A stretch of 64,000 nucleotides of DNA from Colias croceus. Lineage: Eukaryota; Arthropoda; Insecta; Lepidoptera; Pieridae. This document shows, in pieces, positions 26,644 through 41,200 of this stretch. Under the pieces are notes generated by a model. That model was not told where the DNA came from. It saw only the letters and a list, made by a program, of their open reading frames with translations, and searched no databases. The stretch's first letter is position 1. Each line of letters starts with the position of its first letter. The position numbers and the translations under genes are program-made. The stretch spans positions 13,239,593 to 13,303,592 of the forward strand of contig NC_059537.1 in assembly GCF_905220415.1 (NCBI RefSeq). The letters are read 5' to 3'.

Positions 26644-28281
26644 TGTGACAAGCTGAAAAATAAAGGGAGTATGATAATGATTCGAAATTTATCGAAACTT
26701 CGAAGGAATCAACGTTATAGCGAAAAGTATACAGAATTGAATAGAACTCAGACCAAAAACATAGAATGGTCGAAAGAGTGTTCAGAAAATCATGAATATT
26801 GAAACAGAAATGTGTAAATATATGTTTTTTACAAATTTAAGCCGCGACCTTGATAACTTCCGAAATACAGACAAAAACACCGAATGGACAAAAGATTGTT
26901 GTTTACCCTCGGTTCTGGATATATATGATCAAGCAAATCTAAGTTTAGTATACAATACACACATCGCAAACACTTAAATTTTATTAAAACAATCTAAAAA
27001 TAAAAAGCAACGCACGCGTGATGGTAAATAAAAGAAAAATCACGATGTTATCGTGCTAAGTTGTTTACCTTGATGGGCCAGAAGATTTAGACACCAAAAA
27101 GGAAATAATACATTCATACAATAAGAAAAATTGAGATAAGCAGTAAAACTTAGATAAGAAGAATAACAATTAGAATCAATTACCAACAAATCAAAATTAT
27201 CATGAAAATCGTTCGCTCGTGATTCAACTGTACAGTAAAACAAAAAAATGGCGTTTCATAACACTCTTGCCATATATAAAAATGTGTAATAATTCCCGTT
27301 TTAAAATACATAATATTAGACATCTAGATTTTTAAATATTTGATACCTACATACGCTTTAATGTTAAGCATTGTTTTATTTTTGTAAATAACATAAAATG
27401 TAAACAGAATTTAAATTGTTGTACTTACAGTAATTTTGGTAAATGACTATTCTGTGAGGAAGATGAGCAGTGAGCAATCGTCAGTCGTTAAATGATGCCT
27501 CTGTGAATGATGCGTTAATCGTTATTTATTATTCAAAGCTGAAAGTCGCAGCCTGTGGCAGCCACAGGTCGCAGCCGTGAGCCAACTTGTTTATGCTGTT
27601 AAACTAATAGCCTAGTAGCCTCTCTATCACGTTCAGGCCATATTATGTTAATTAACACCTAATATGTCCAAATAGCAAGATGATTATCAATGCGAATAAC
27701 GAATGTAACGCATATTATGAAAACATTGCACTCACTATTCGCATTGAGGTACCCTTACTGCTCTGTGGAGGTACCCGTATTCGCGATATAAGATACTGTC
27801 TATTTTAGAAAATGTACACAAACAAATGGTTTGCGACTAAACTCAAATCAAGTCAGTTTTACAAATAATATTTACTTCTCCTCCTAGTTAACTTCAAGAT
27901 ATCTATCTATAAATAAAATTAATCGTATTCAATCAAACGACGCGGTGTGTATTTTTGAATTAAGTATTTATCTATTTTTCACCATATAACATTTAACTCT
28001 GACGCTAAAATCCACCTTTCACTAGAGTCAGGCATTGTAAAAAGTGACATTTATTAAAGCTATTTTTTCCGTGGTGAAACAAGCACAGAAACAACTCATT
28101 CCAATGGAAGTTTCATCGCCACAGGTGGAAACACGGAAACTTATCTTAAACTTATAGACTACATAAACTCTGTGTTATATACTTAAAAGACTTGTATTTC
28201 TTAGGCTCGATGATAATAAAAAAGAAACTTAAATGCTTATGATTGGTCTTACAAATAACCAATAGAAATATATTATTAATT

Positions 28282-28289
28282 GGCGGGAA
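28282..28289. promoter_or_regulatory. E2F-type site GGCGGGAA upstream of RnrS
   Basis: GGCGGGAA within 'attggcgggaact', about 580 bp upstream of the RnrS start codon. The complement TTCCCGCC is the E2F/DP core. Confidence 0.5.
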
Positions 28290-28433
28290 CTAATAATAAC
28301 AATAACACGCTTTACGGAATTCAATAAATGTGCGAAATTTATTAAACAATATGCAAAAAACTATTTTGAACAATAATTTTTGCAATGATTTAAAAATATT
28401 TTACATTTGTTACAAACAATACAATAGATACAA

Positions 28434-28442
28434 TTTCCCGCC
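28434..28442. promoter_or_regulatory. E2F-type site TTTCCCGCC upstream of RnrS
   Basis: TTTCCCGCC within 'aatttcccgcccaaaa', about 430 bp upstream of the RnrS ATG. Fly RnrS is a known E2F target, so the match is sensible. Confidence 0.55.
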
Positions 28443-28698
28443 CAAAAAAGGTAAACGACCGCAAAAGATTATAAGAAATGGTAAACTTAGTTCAGAAACA
28501 TTTACTATACATTTTTTGATAGTGAAAAAATATTAAAATTACATTCAAATAATATTTGAGCGAATTGACTTTTACTTTATAAACCGTTATTTTTATTTAT
28601 ATTAGTATATTTTTGTTTAATGTTTTAATAATCGGTTATATTGATCAATATTACAATCAAAAGTCATAAATTCGTGTAAAATTCTGAACGTTACTTTG

Positions 28699-28706
28699 TT
28701 CCCGCC
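28699..28706. promoter_or_regulatory. E2F-type site TTCCCGCC closest to RnrS
   Basis: TTCCCGCC within 'tgttcccgccaaattt', about 160 bp upstream of the RnrS ATG; a further 'tagcgcgc' lies near 28754. Together with the sites at 28282 and 28434 this makes a cluster suited to S-phase expression. Confidence 0.55.
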
Positions 28707-28863
28707 AAATTTGTATAAATGAAATGTGTCATCTCGTTTGTTTTCACGACCGCTGGTTGGAAATAGCGCGCATTTGCAAGGAGATTCTCGTTTAGTATAG
28801 CTGCTGTACTGTTCCAAGTAACATATTTCTTTATTTGAACAACTAAAGCTTATAAATTTCACA

Positions 28864-31800
28864 ATGTCTTACATAGACGGCAAAGAAAACCTTAATAATG
28901 GATTAAACAACGTGCATATCAAGGTAGGTTTTAAAATATAAAGTTTTAACCTAGTTTTAAAAGACTAGGTCTTTATTCATGATTTATCTTTAGTCCCCAG
29001 TGAAGAACGTTCTATCAGAGCGCAGCAATAATAAGACTGAAGAGAAAATGGAAGTTGAAAAGGTGTCAAATGTTGAGTTTGACCCTCAGCTCGAACCCCT
29101 GCTGCGAGACAATCCTCGACGTTTCGTCATTTTCCCTATTCAGTACCCGGATATCTGGAAGATGTACAAAAAGGCAGAAGCTTCATTCTGGACAGTCGAA
29201 GAAGTGGATTTATCAAAGGTTTGATATTTCATAATTCATACATTTGTTTACATCACGATCAAATCAAAAAACATCATATTATGTACCTATCTAGATAAAA
29301 TATTTTTTTATTTGAAGTGTTATGTACTCTAACACCATTTGTTGTTCTTTCATTACATTAGGAATTAGTATTGATTTAAATATATTACAGGATTTATCAG
29401 ACTGGGAGAGTCTAAAGGACTGTGAGAGGCATTTCATAAAACATGTCTTGGCATTTTTTGCTGCATCTGATGGAATTGTGAATGAGAATCTTGTTGAACG
29501 CTTCTCTCAAGAAGTGCAAGTGACAGAAGCTAGATTTTTTTATGGCTTTCAAATTGCAATGGAAAATGTACATTCTGAAATGTATTCACTTCTCATTGAG
29601 ACATACATCAGAGACCCAAAGGAAAGGTATGATTTGTTTTGTTCATAATGTTTTTGATTTAATTAAAGAAATCTATAATATAAAAATGAATCCCAAAATG
29701 TGTTGGTAAGCGCATAACTTGAGAACGGCTGAACCAATTTCGTTAATTCTTTTTTTATTATATTCCTTGAAGTACGAGGATGGTTCTTATGTAGAGAAAA
29801 CGTAAATATGTACCACGGGCGAAGCCGGGGCGGACTGCTAGTAAAATATAAAAATAGCTTGTCTAAATACATTTTATTCAAGATTTTCACTTATTTAACA
29901 GGGACTTCTTGTTCAATGCAATTGAAACACTCCCCTGTGTAAAGAAGAAGGCAGACTGGGCACTGCAGTGGATCGGGAGCAAAACTGCCACATTTGGTGA
30001 AAGAATTATTGCATTTGCTGCTGTAGAAGGGATATTCTTTTCTGGAAGCTTTGCTTCCATCTTCTGGCTGAAAAAGCGAGGTCTCATGCCTGGACTTACA
30101 TTCAGTAATGAACTGATCTCTAGAGATGAGGTTTGTATGATTAATATTAATTTAAATTATTTATTTTTTTGTATATCAGTATTAATGATTCCATTATTGT
30201 TAGAAAACACAAGGTACAATGATAGGTACAAAATTAATTCTTAAATAGATGTGAATCTATTTTTGGATCAATTTTGTCTTGATATTTCTTTTCATGAAAG
30301 TAACCTACTTCTAAATTCAGGTCATCTTAATAGATTGTAGGGTTGCAAAGTTCAATGGAATATGTGCTATATGTGCTATTGTGATATCTTTAAAATGTAA
30401 CTAAATAATAATTAAAATTATCTGTATATTATTAATACTAATAATCCTATTCTATGAACTTGTGAATATATAACATTTGTATAATTTACTTGTAAAATTT
30501 GATAATTAACATAAAAGGATGTATGCCTCCACCCTTTTACAGTTGGTCACACCTGGCTTCACTAACTCATTATAAACATCTGGCTTACAGTTGTTAGTGA
30601 TAAAACTGTTTACTTTAACGTTTTTTTATGAATATAACATGCTATCAACTTTTTAGTTTTTACTGCATTTTAAATACTTATATGTAGGTACCTACTAACA
30701 TCTTATTAACAAACTAGCTTTCCGCCAGCGGCCTCGCCCGCGTTTTCAAAGAAAAACCCGCATAGTTCCCGTTCCCGTGGGATTTCCGGGATAAAACCTA
30801 GCCTATGTTGCTCAGTGAAGATGCAGCTTTCTAATGGTGAAAGAATTTTTAAAATCGGTCCAGTAGTTTATGCATGAAAACCTTACATACATACATACAT
30901 AATTACAAACCTTTCCTCTTTATAATATTTGTATAGAAAACATGGTGTAATTTTCGAAAAGTAATGGTATTAGCTTATTTCCCTTATCTTTGCATGCTAT
31001 CATGCATGTACAATTTAATTTAAATGAAAGCTGGTGATGTTAATCAATAATGTTATCAGTATCTAATGTATTTCAAAGTAATTTCCTATTTTCACTATAA
31101 ATTACTATATCTTATATTTTGTTCATAATACATAAACTCAAACATTTATTCATTATAGAAGCATTTTTGTATTGTCATAACATAGTTTTATCAATTATTT
31201 TTTTAAAATAACCATAATCATTGAAGTAGTTATGCATTTTAATCTAGATTTATCCAGATGCATGTTTACAAAACACTTGTTTTTTTCAGTCACATTCTTA
31301 AAAAAATGGATTTGCATATAGAAATTATTTAAGATATAGCAATGATTATATAGTTATAGATAGACTAACAGTTCCTGGATTTTCCTGTTTCAATATTACA
31401 GATCAATATAGAGTAATTGATACAATGCACTACTCAAGTGTGACACAAGAGAGTAAACAGTCTCATTGAACACCAATAACATCCTACACCTCATAATTTG
31501 CATCAACAATCCTCACTGTACCTTATTCTGTATTCTTATTTATAATTCTTTAAATTTATTTCCTAGTCACCATGGATTATAATTTGTGTGATATAATATA
31601 TTCAACTAGCTTTCCGTCCACGTGTTTTAATGCAATTCACATGGGAATAAGATTTTTCTCTCCGGAAAATAATAATTATAATATAATGACTACTTTTCCC
31701 GCCAGGGCTTCGCCCTCGTTTTCAAAGAAAAACCCGCATATTTCCCGTTCCTGTGGGATTTCCTCGACAATTGTTTAGCCTATTCATATTCTGGGTCTTC

Positions 31801-33248
31801 AGCTACCTTCTTACCTTATTCCATTGTAAGCGGTTCAGTAGTTTTTACGTCAAAGAATAACAAACATCTGGACAATTTTGCATTTAAAATATAAGTAATA
31901 TTAGTAAAGATTTAATATTCCCCTAACTAGGTCTTTACAAGATATTTAATTTATTTATAGCCTTTATTGCCAATATTACAGATTACATTTTTACTTATTA
32001 ACTAAAATGAAATTGTTTTGTGGGTGTTAGCGTGTCCTTGCGATACAAAAGCCTATTCCACTCGCCACATTCTGTCGCCTTCCGTTGCCAGAGCGGGCCC
32101 GCTACTCTCCTTATCTCATCTGACCACCTTTCTCTTTAAGCATCAGCAACAAGGTGCTTATTTCCACTTAAATAATCTTTATATTGTCCTCAGGGCCTCC
32201 ACACAGACTTCGCGTGTCTCATGTTCAAGCACCTAGTACAGAAGCCCAGCAGAGAACGTGTGCTACACATAGTGTGTGAAGCGGTATCCATTGAACAGGA
32301 GTTCCTCACAGATGCACTGCCTGTGCGCCTGCTGGGCATGAACTGTGAGCTGATGTCGCAGTATATCGAGTTTGTGGCTGATAGACTGTTGGTGGAGCTT
32401 ATTGGAGAGAAGGTAACTATCATAATAACCTAAGTATTTATTTAAAATTATGTATGTTTATAAACCATTTGGTTTCCATAACACAAGCAAAAGTTTGTGT
32501 GGGATCAGATTGTGTGAAAAATGTCCTGAAATACATATTTATTTATTTATATATTATTGAAATAAAAGGTGGTTAACCTCTTGGCAATGTCCCTGATAAA
32601 CCAAAGCTAAAGCTCTCATGATCAGGTTCAATTTTAATAGTATGGTAGCTATAAGCATTGATATTATATTATGATAAATACAGGCACATGTTCATTCATG
32701 TGTTGGATTCAAGGTTACGCGCTCTATGCACGTGATTGCATGTTTCCCTGGTTAATCATTTCTAAATTATTCTGCATCATAATATGCGCTTTGAACCCTT
32801 CTAATCAATAAAAAAAAAAACAAAACACAAAAAAGTGCGTGTGTACCGAGCACACGTGTCAGAAGTGAAACTTCTTTGGCAAGACCAAAATCATCGCCCT
32901 ACCGCATATCGTGACGGTATTGCTATGACGTGACCTAAAATTTTTACTCTCAAGTCGCCTAAAGAAGTTTAACTTCATCAAAAAATTCTACACACTCCAT
33001 TTGGTATCCATATAAAAAACTTCGAATATTATTCATTTTTTAACTTGGTTCAAATTTGCAAAGAAGTTTATTCTAACAATTTTTATATTTTGCAGCATTA
33101 CAACACAAAGAATCCATTTGACTTCATGAACCTCATCTCCTTGGAGGGCAAGACAAACTTCTTCGAGAAGAAAGTCGGCGAGTACCAGAAGTGGGGTGTC
33201 ATGGCCAACCCTATGGACAATGTCTTTACATTAGACGCTGAATTTTGA
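28864..33248 (+). CDS. RnrS: Ribonucleoside-diphosphate reductase small subunit (class I, RRM2 type)
   Basis: Di-iron, tyrosyl-radical subunit that with the large subunit makes deoxyribonucleotides. Exons: 28864-28923, 28994-29218, 29391-29626, 29902-30130, 32194-32412, 33096-33248; 373 aa. Metal ligands D122, E153, H156, E250 and H253 and the radical Y160 (HSEMY) are in place, as is the GLMPGLTFSNELISRDE helix region. The C terminus FTLDAEF is the large-subunit docking tail. A KEN box at residues 7-9 (GKENLNN) suggests APC/C-Cdh1 control as in vertebrate RRM2, absent in p53R2-type paralogues. Intron 4 (2.06 kb) is long and filled with repeats. Poly(A) signal AATAAA at 33550-33555. Confidence 0.97.
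29671..29846 (-). repeat. Lepidopteran 'ccgccccggcttcgcccg' class repeat in RnrS intron 3
   Basis: Reverse copy, ending at 'ggggcggactgctagta'; internal 'cataacttgagaacggctg' mirrors the copy at 13838-14012. Confidence 0.8.
30714..30940 (+). repeat. Lepidopteran 'ctttccgcc..cgcccgcgttttc' class repeat in RnrS intron 4
   Basis: Starts 'aactagctttccgccagcgg', contains 'cccgcatagttcccgttccc' and 'atcggtccagtagtttatgc', ends with (acat)n and 'ataatatttgtatag'. Confidence 0.8.
31606..31912 (+). repeat. Lepidopteran class repeat, two pieces, in RnrS intron 4
   Basis: A start piece 'aactagctttccgtccacgt' is followed by unrelated sequence, then 'cgccagggcttcgccctcg' and 'aaaaacccgcatatttcccg'. Either a split copy or two adjacent copies. 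Confidence 0.6.
32833..32980 (+). mobile_element. Miniature element, family A (copy 2) in RnrS intron 5
   Basis: 'gtgtgtaccgagcacacgtg', 'agaagtgaaacttctttggc' and end 'gcctaaagaagtttaacttc' as in the copy at 221-372. Confidence 0.8.
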
Positions 33249-33555
33249 TGCGATCTTTATAAGATCTAGTACAGTATTAGAGACAAGATATTCCTTACGC
33301 AGAAATTACCAGTCGATCTGGTATAGCACGAATCAATAATATAAGCTTAGATGTATATTTATATTGACTTTAAGAACTATAGACTTAATTGTGTACCTAC
33401 TTTATATATTATTAAGAACATAGATTGTAAGACGAATCGTATCTCAAACAGTGCTTTGAAGTGATTGTGTTAGTTTTAACTTTTAAGGAAAGAGAATGTT
33501 ATATGAAGTGTGACTAATGATTTTGTGATATATTGTAATATGGATTTTTAATAAA

Positions 33556-35206
33556 AATATTACACAATAACACTATTATTTTTATTTCTTTAAAACCTGC
33601 CTAAACAATGTTTCCGATTGTACCGGAAAAAAAAAGTATGTTAAGAGAATTTTCAAAACTATCTCAATTTTCTATAAAGCCCTAAGCTACTTGTAATATT
33701 TCACCCGCTTATTTACCGTTCGCATGGATTTTTTCCCAATAAAAGTACCTCGGTACCTATTTTTTTAGGATCTCCGACACTATTGATACCAAATTTCTTT
33801 TGAATCGGCCCTGAGGCCTGAGTGGTGATTTTAAATTACTACTTATATAAAATTTGTATATACATTATACTAAAGAACTCGAAATCTAAACTAAAAACTG
33901 TCAATAATTGATAAAAAACTGAATTACCTACCTAAATCACAGAATAATAACTAGTAGCTAGCCTAAACGTAAAGTATATAGTGTACAGAATACACGCATA
34001 GTGCCATAGTTCAATAAAATTCTGAAGGTTCATAAACGCACGATGCACCTGTGTTCATCAAAAAATATTAATATGATTAATTAATTAATTATAATCCTTT
34101 GCGTTGTCAGTCTGACACCAAGTCCCGCAGTGTACTGTATAGTGCCAAGTAGCAGCGAACGGCAAATCGACATGAAACGCTTGAGTGCGTAAAAGAACCG
34201 CATGATGAAACAGATGCGTGCGCACAGAACATAATATAATATACTCAGGTGCGTTGCGCGCGTTCACAGAGTACCTTTTTATATACAGCGCGCGTTGACA
34301 CGCAATATGGTGTGTTATGCGGGACATTGTGCCAATCTAATCGCCTCCAACGCAGCGTACAAGGAAAAATGCATGAATTATTTAGAGATAATGATATAAT
34401 TTGTCGTCTCTGAGCTAGCATATTTTATGACCAATTCCTGATAAAATGAATTCGATCTGATTGACGAAATTAGGACTGCTTTGCAGATATGTACTGCTAC
34501 TGTTTAGCTTCTATTAATTAATTAAAAATGTTTCCAATTATAATAACTTCGGGGTTGAATTGGCTTACTCGGCGAAATAATTTTTCAATTCCCGTAATTT
34601 TTAATTTACAAAAAAAAATAGATTTATCCTCTTATTTTTAAAATTAGTTTAGACACATTAAATTCAGGGAAGTTCATAAAAAAAAAACAAGTTTTGTCTT
34701 TGTTGTACCTATTTATTAAAATAAAAACATTCACTCATAATATACAAAGAATTCTTGAAGGTTGTGACAAAAATCATATACATAATTAAATACAATAAGA
34801 ACAATGAACTAGGACCTTAACATAAAAATTAATGATTTTCAAAAGTAAAGTTTTGGTTGAAAATTATGTAGACCTGTAAATATTGATCAACGTGTATTTT
34901 TTACTTAACTTTTATAAATAAATCATACTGTATTTTATCGGCAGTTTTAAAATAGATTAACGACATGCCTTATTCTTATGTATCGAAGAGAACGTGGGAA
35001 GTGTGAAAACATTAAACAGCTATGAAATATAAAAAGGTGTATTTCCCTTTAATTTGTATTTCAAAAAACTGAACCACTGAACAAATTACTTGGAGATGGA
35101 AACAAAACACCCAGTCATAGGCTATGACTCATAGCACGTTAAACTATTGCTCTCAAATATTAAAAAAAAGGAATCCACAGATTAAAACACCATAGACAAT
35201 GTATAA
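33556..35206. other. Intergenic region between RnrS and ribophorin II 3' ends
   Basis: Tail-to-tail spacer of about 1.65 kb. A decayed lepidopteran class repeat is visible near 33683-33860 ('ttcacccgcttatttaccg'). Otherwise nothing recognisable. Confidence 0.5.
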
Positions 35207-35212
35207 TTTATT
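35207..35212 (-). terminator. Poly(A) signal of ribophorin II
   Basis: AATAAA on the minus strand, about 20 bases past the stop codon at 35232-35234, implying a very short 3' UTR. Confidence 0.6.
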
Positions 35213-35231
35213 AAGCTACATGTACACTACA

Positions 35232-38200
35232 CTAGGCGCGCTTCTTGTCAGCGAGACGGCGCAGCAGGCGGTGGCCCGACAGGAACGTGAGCGCGCCCAG
35301 CGGCAGCAGGTAGCGCAGTGTCGCGAACATCGACAGTTGCAGCCAGAACAGCGCGTATAGACCGAGAGATGCTGTAATAAATGTTGTCATTTAGTAATCG
35401 GATACATGCACGTGTTTTCTTTAGATTTGTAGAAACATGCAATTCGTTAGAATATTTGGTATTATATTGATTATATGATGATGATTAGTTTCAAAGTGAT
35501 CAAAACTACCTACATGAAAATATTTATGATTTAAAGCGATTGATGGTGAATAGAAACTAATGATGATATACGTTGATCTAAAAGAAGATTTACTTAGAAA
35601 TCTAATCAATGGACCTTTATAAAAAGATAAGTTTTTTTTATTTATTTCAGACCTGATTACCATAAATGGTACTTTAATCAAATATCACGTGTTTAACAAG
35701 TGGCAGCTAATAATACACACCTCCCAACGCCAAATGGAACACGAGCGCCGCGGGCGTCACGGGGAAGTTTCCAAAGTTGAGTCCCAATCTCGCCCAGAGC
35801 ACGAGCAGCAGCAGCAGCGGCGCAGCGCACGCAGCCGCGAACACGTCCGACACGAGCCGCGGCGGGCGCGCGTCTGGCGCGCGGAACGTGTGCGCCAGCT
35901 CGGGCAGCGCCGCGCGGGGCGGGGCGGGGGGAGATGTACTGCGCTCTATCGCTAGAAAAAAAAAAACGTTGTATATGGGCTTGTTCACACAGCGATATTT
36001 TTCCGCGAGGTATGATGTGAAACTTTTTAGGTGCGTTAAAAGTAAAATTTCAAGGATTTGCTCTTGGCACGAGTGTTGGGCACACACGCTCTTTTTATTA
36101 TTGCGTATTAAATCCCGCAATCAGAATTGTACCAAGTACAGAGTAATTACTTGCGGCGTGATACCTATGTCACCCAACTACCCTCACTTTTTAATAATAA
36201 TCTTTGTATCTGGTTGTGATTTGTTAACAACTGACTACATTAATTAAGCAGCTATATAAAATAGCATTATGTATTTTTATACTAGTACCGCCCGCGGCTT
36301 TGCCCGCTTTCTCTAAAACGATTTGAGATTTAAACTATCCTATCTCTCAAATTGGATCAAACTGCACATGGTGTGCGAATTTTATTATAATCGGTTAAGT
36401 GGTTTAGGAGTCCATTGAAGACAAACATTGTGACATGAGATTTATATATATTAAGATTAAGATTAAGATTAGTTCAAGCTATTTATAAGAGAATTCGATT
36501 ACACTATATATAATATTGATATTGTACAGTGCATAGCCACTCACCAAGAGCGGAGTCCTTCCCGAAGTTGAACGCCACGGTGCCGACGTCCCACCGCAGC
36601 GGCGCGGCGGCCGCACTGTCGCCCACCACCACGCTCACTGCGTACGAGCCCGACACACCGCCCACGTGTTTGGCGATTGAGCCCACGTTCTACAATGAGA
36701 AATTGAAAAATAGTCCATTAATTATAGGAAGACATGGACACAGTTGACAGATATATACTACGTACATACAGTTAGGAAACTAAGCCCCTGCGATGAAATT
36801 ATGACGTATAGCTATAGGGCTGTTACCTTTTTGATATTTAACCGACTTCAAAAATGGAGGAGGTTATCAATTCGGCCTGTATATTTCCGTTTGCTTTTTT
36901 TCACAGTTGACTTTGTGGTAATTTTGAGATTAAAACCCGTTAAAATTAAAAAATGGTGTAGCCTAAATATAAATTTACAAGAAGAAACAATCTCAATAAA
37001 ATATATACCTTGTAAAAGTAAATAGGTACGTTTTTTTCAGTGCTATATTTCGAAATCTTGTCTTTTTGGACGCCGAAGGCTATTTTAATGTAGGTACCTA
37101 CCTAAATTATTTATAATGCTTGATATTTGTATGATACATATAAGTATTCAATAATTATTTTAAACCAGAATTAACAATACTTGTATGTAGGTATACCTAC
37201 TAAATTATTTTTAAAACGATAAATTAAATTAAATTAAAAAACACAAAATATGCAAAAATAAATTAAAATTATTATTATACGAACATAGAACCTCCTTTTA
37301 TATAACCTTTTTGTTTTAGGATGAAAAAGAAAATAGTTTGACAGGCTTAGTGCTTGACAAAGTGGTAAAGTCACGTATCGATAAAAATACAATAATTATT
37401 ATAATATCTATCTTTTTCTTCCCTAATATTTACGTAATTATGCACATAAATTTAAACAAGATTTTTTAAGGTTTCCATTTTTTAGATTTTCGTGCTCTTC
37501 TAGATTGCGTAAAAAATAGATGCGGTCTTTAAACAGACTGGACTCCTAATAGGTACTATTTGTAGCTATCATTTTGGTAGAAAATATGTCAACATAATTT
37601 AAAACTCATACTGCCATATCTATAGAAATTAAAAAATAGTCTCTTTTTAACTTGTAGTCAGATACGATACAGATATATATTTATTGAAAGGGCTACAAAC
37701 TGAAACAATCGATATTTATTTAATGTGAAATGACATCACTTTAAACTTTTTTCCATACTATATTCAAAATCTGTGGATGTGTCACCCGCTACTATCGATC
37801 CCCCTCAATACCCTCGAAAACACGCTTTATGGGGGGGGGGAGCCATTTCGAACATTTTGTATGAAGTTTCCTTACTGTATGTATCTGTATATTGTGACAT
37901 GGACGAGGGGAAGAGAGGCCTTTGCCCAGCAGTGGGACAGCCATGGCTGAATAATAATAAAAATAATTATAGTATGTTCCACAGATTAGATATCAACAGA
38001 TAATCTATATAATCTAACTTGTGTTACAATTTTACGGTGACATATTCATTCATAAATAAAAATATAATAAGAATTTAATTATATGGTGTTGAAGTAAAAA
38101 CATATTTAACTTATTATTTAAATTATGATAAAATTCAATCGCAAAATACTGAAAAACATTCCAATATAAACAAAGAAGTAATTTAGTTTAAATTAAAACC

Positions 38201-41200
38201 AAAATCAGTTAACACTTACTAAGTCCACCTTATATGCCTTCATATTATCAGGCTCTGCAACGAACAGTGCCTCAGTGGTGTCGTCGATGGGTGCGATTCT
38301 CACAAACGCTTGCTGCACCACAACCGCCTTGTTCCACTTGTCCTTTACCGTGAACTTGAGCGACACCCTGAAGGAAATAATACACATTTTAAAAGTTATT
38401 TATATTTTACATTATATTATAGACCCGATTTAACCCACTTTAAATAGACAGATTCTATTCATTCTTATCAAGCAACAGTAACGGTAAATTAATTTAATGA
38501 TTTTATTTTATTAAAGCATGTTTTACTTTTTTATATATTTATAGACAATCTATACTGTATATAATAAATCTGTAGAAGGGTCAATTCTGTACATTTAAAA
38601 AATAAATAGCAGGGGGTGTTACTGGATCGATACCAAACCCAAATATGTGATTAAAAATTTTTTTGTCTGTCTGTCTGTCTGTATGTGAAGGCATCACGTG
38701 AAAACTAACGGTTCGATTTCGATGAAACTTGGTATAATTATACCTTATTATCCTGGTCGTAAAATAGGATACTTTTTATCCTGGAAAAATACGTAGAAAA
38801 AAATTAATCTTAATTTTTCAGTTTTATCCATAGACGTTGTTCGGTAGAACCGCGAACACACGTTGAGTATTATGTATTATAGGCCTAGCCGCATTTGGGT
38901 CCAATAGATATTTATAAGATGTCATTGTCAGAGTTACTCAAAATGGAGAAATAAATCATCCACGTGAAGACCGACATCCACGGACGGAGTCGCGGGCGGA
39001 AGCTAGTAAAGAATATATTATACAAAGATGATGATAAACTATGATATTTTAACAAATTGGATAGATTCTTGAGTAGCACTCAATCAAATAACATACACAT
39101 AGAAAGCATAAATTCAACTCACTTCTGCAAATGATCAGCCTGCAGCACATCAGTCAACTTATTGGGGTATGTCAGTGTTGTCAATTTCGGGCTAGTAGTA
39201 CCGTCCACATCACCGATACCAACTTCCAAGCTGTTCACTTGAATTTCTCCCAACACCGCTACGACAAAGTTCGCCGATTTAGATCCAGTTGCAAGGGAGA
39301 TCTTGTACATGCCATATTGAGTCTTAATCTTGCTCAAGTTAAGGACGAAAGTCGTCGGATCGTTGGCTTTCTGCGTGAGCGGTTGTTTGGATAGGACAAC
39401 TACGTCATCAGCGAGTCTGGTTCCTGATTGGGCGACAACTTCTTCCGGCTTGAGGTAGGGGATCGGTCTCGCGATCAGATCAGTGACGGAGAACTCAATT
39501 GTGTCTATTTCTGATGTGATGTACTTTCTGTCTTTGAAGGACACACTGATTGGAGTTGGCTGGGGAATATAACATGATTGATTTACGTCTTAATGCAATG
39601 TGGGATGTTTTATTGAATACACTTATAATAAAGGTGGTATACATATACATTTTATCATACAATGGAATATTGTATTGTTATTTAGCTTATCACATAAATA
39701 AAATCACAAGCAGCATAATTATAATATTATAGAAATAAAATCAATATTACTGAATACCAATGATATTATAATAAAAAATAAGATTCAGAATATTTTCTTT
39801 TTTGATCCTTATACTTATTTAAAGACTAAATTATAAGGCAGTAATATAATTGAAAACCTTGCCCCTAAATAATTCAAAAACAAACAAACACACACCTGAT
39901 CATCAGCAATAGCGTACGCAGCTTCCAACAGTAAAGCAGCGGCTCTAGGTGTAGTAGCGGAGCGGCGCGACACGAGGTATGCTGCGAACTTGTGTCTCTG
40001 CTCGTCAGATAGCGGGGACGACTTCTTGAGCGATTTGAATGTTCTGTGGGGTGATATAATGGTTATTCAAAAGTATGTACTAATGTCATTATAGTATTAT
40101 ATTAACCACAATTATGAAAAACAACAGTAGTTTCAACTTTGCTAATCAATATTTTTTTTTTGGTTTATTTAAATAAAAGTTTTTTTTAATTCTATTCTAT
40201 TCTACAAGCTTCATAATTTCAAAAGGCTTCATTGTAAATTTGTTATTAAAAGTTCAGCAGTTTCAGTCCATGTTTAAGTAACATAAATTAAATAAAATAA
40301 CTTTGTAACAAAATGTAATGTAATACAGCAACTTCTACGACATCCACAAATTAGGAAATAATTTAATTAATTAGGAATTAGGTAATAAACCTTTTTTACC
40401 TTAGAATAGTAGTCAGCAGGAAGGAAGTGACAGGCAGGCCTCCCTCAAACTGCAGACTCTTTCCATCACTCTCATCAGCTGATAGCAAGATGCCCTCAGA
40501 ATGCTGAGCGGTCCACGCACCACATCCCATGTGTTCACAAAGGGCAAATACATAGCCATAGCTGGGGGATGGAAATACAATTTATAAATATTTTATATAA
40601 ACAAAAAAATTGAAGACCTCATTGTCAATTTAACAAGCTCTTGTTGTAAGCAAGCAAAGTATATATTTATAAGTATAAGGAAAGCATATTATATCATCTT
40701 ATAAATTAACTTCATATACCTCACTTCTGGATATTGTATGAATTTTAAATGTTATTCTCAAACAATATTTAGGGTACTTTTAGGCATCAGTTTGTATTGT
40801 ATTATCAAAGTTTAATAAATTGCTGACAAAGATTTACCCGTTGATACTGTATCTATGCAATTTTTCTGAAGTAGACAGTATACAAAGAAGACAGGGTTTA
40901 TAATTACTATGTACCTAATAGTTAATTGATAACAATAAACAATTTACTTACTTAATTGGTGTGTCATCTTTCTTCAATAATTGAATAAGATTCTTCAGTG
41001 CATCTTCTTTATCATAGATGGTAGCTTTCTTATATACTTTCATAGAATAAACTGCATGATATAACTCAGCAAGAGTGGGATCCTTCTTGTCCAATATCTG
41101 AGATGTCCCACTCAACACATTTGGTGTCAGGAAATTTTGGCAGCCAGATAGTTCAGCAGCATTCGTAAGGTAGAAAACTTGTTCAATATTCTTGGGATCA

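Larger units (their letters stand above)
27433..28863. promoter_or_regulatory. Divergent intergenic region, endosulfine / RnrS
   Basis: About 1.4 kb between the possible endosulfine first exon and the RnrS start. No recognisable repeats; three E2F-type sites occur in the RnrS-proximal half. Small ORFs here look random. Confidence 0.5.

Noticed and set aside
35689..36247. Plus-strand ORFs of 88-156 codons over the GC-rich ribophorin II exon
   Set aside because: Shadows of the minus-strand coding exon at 35721-35951.
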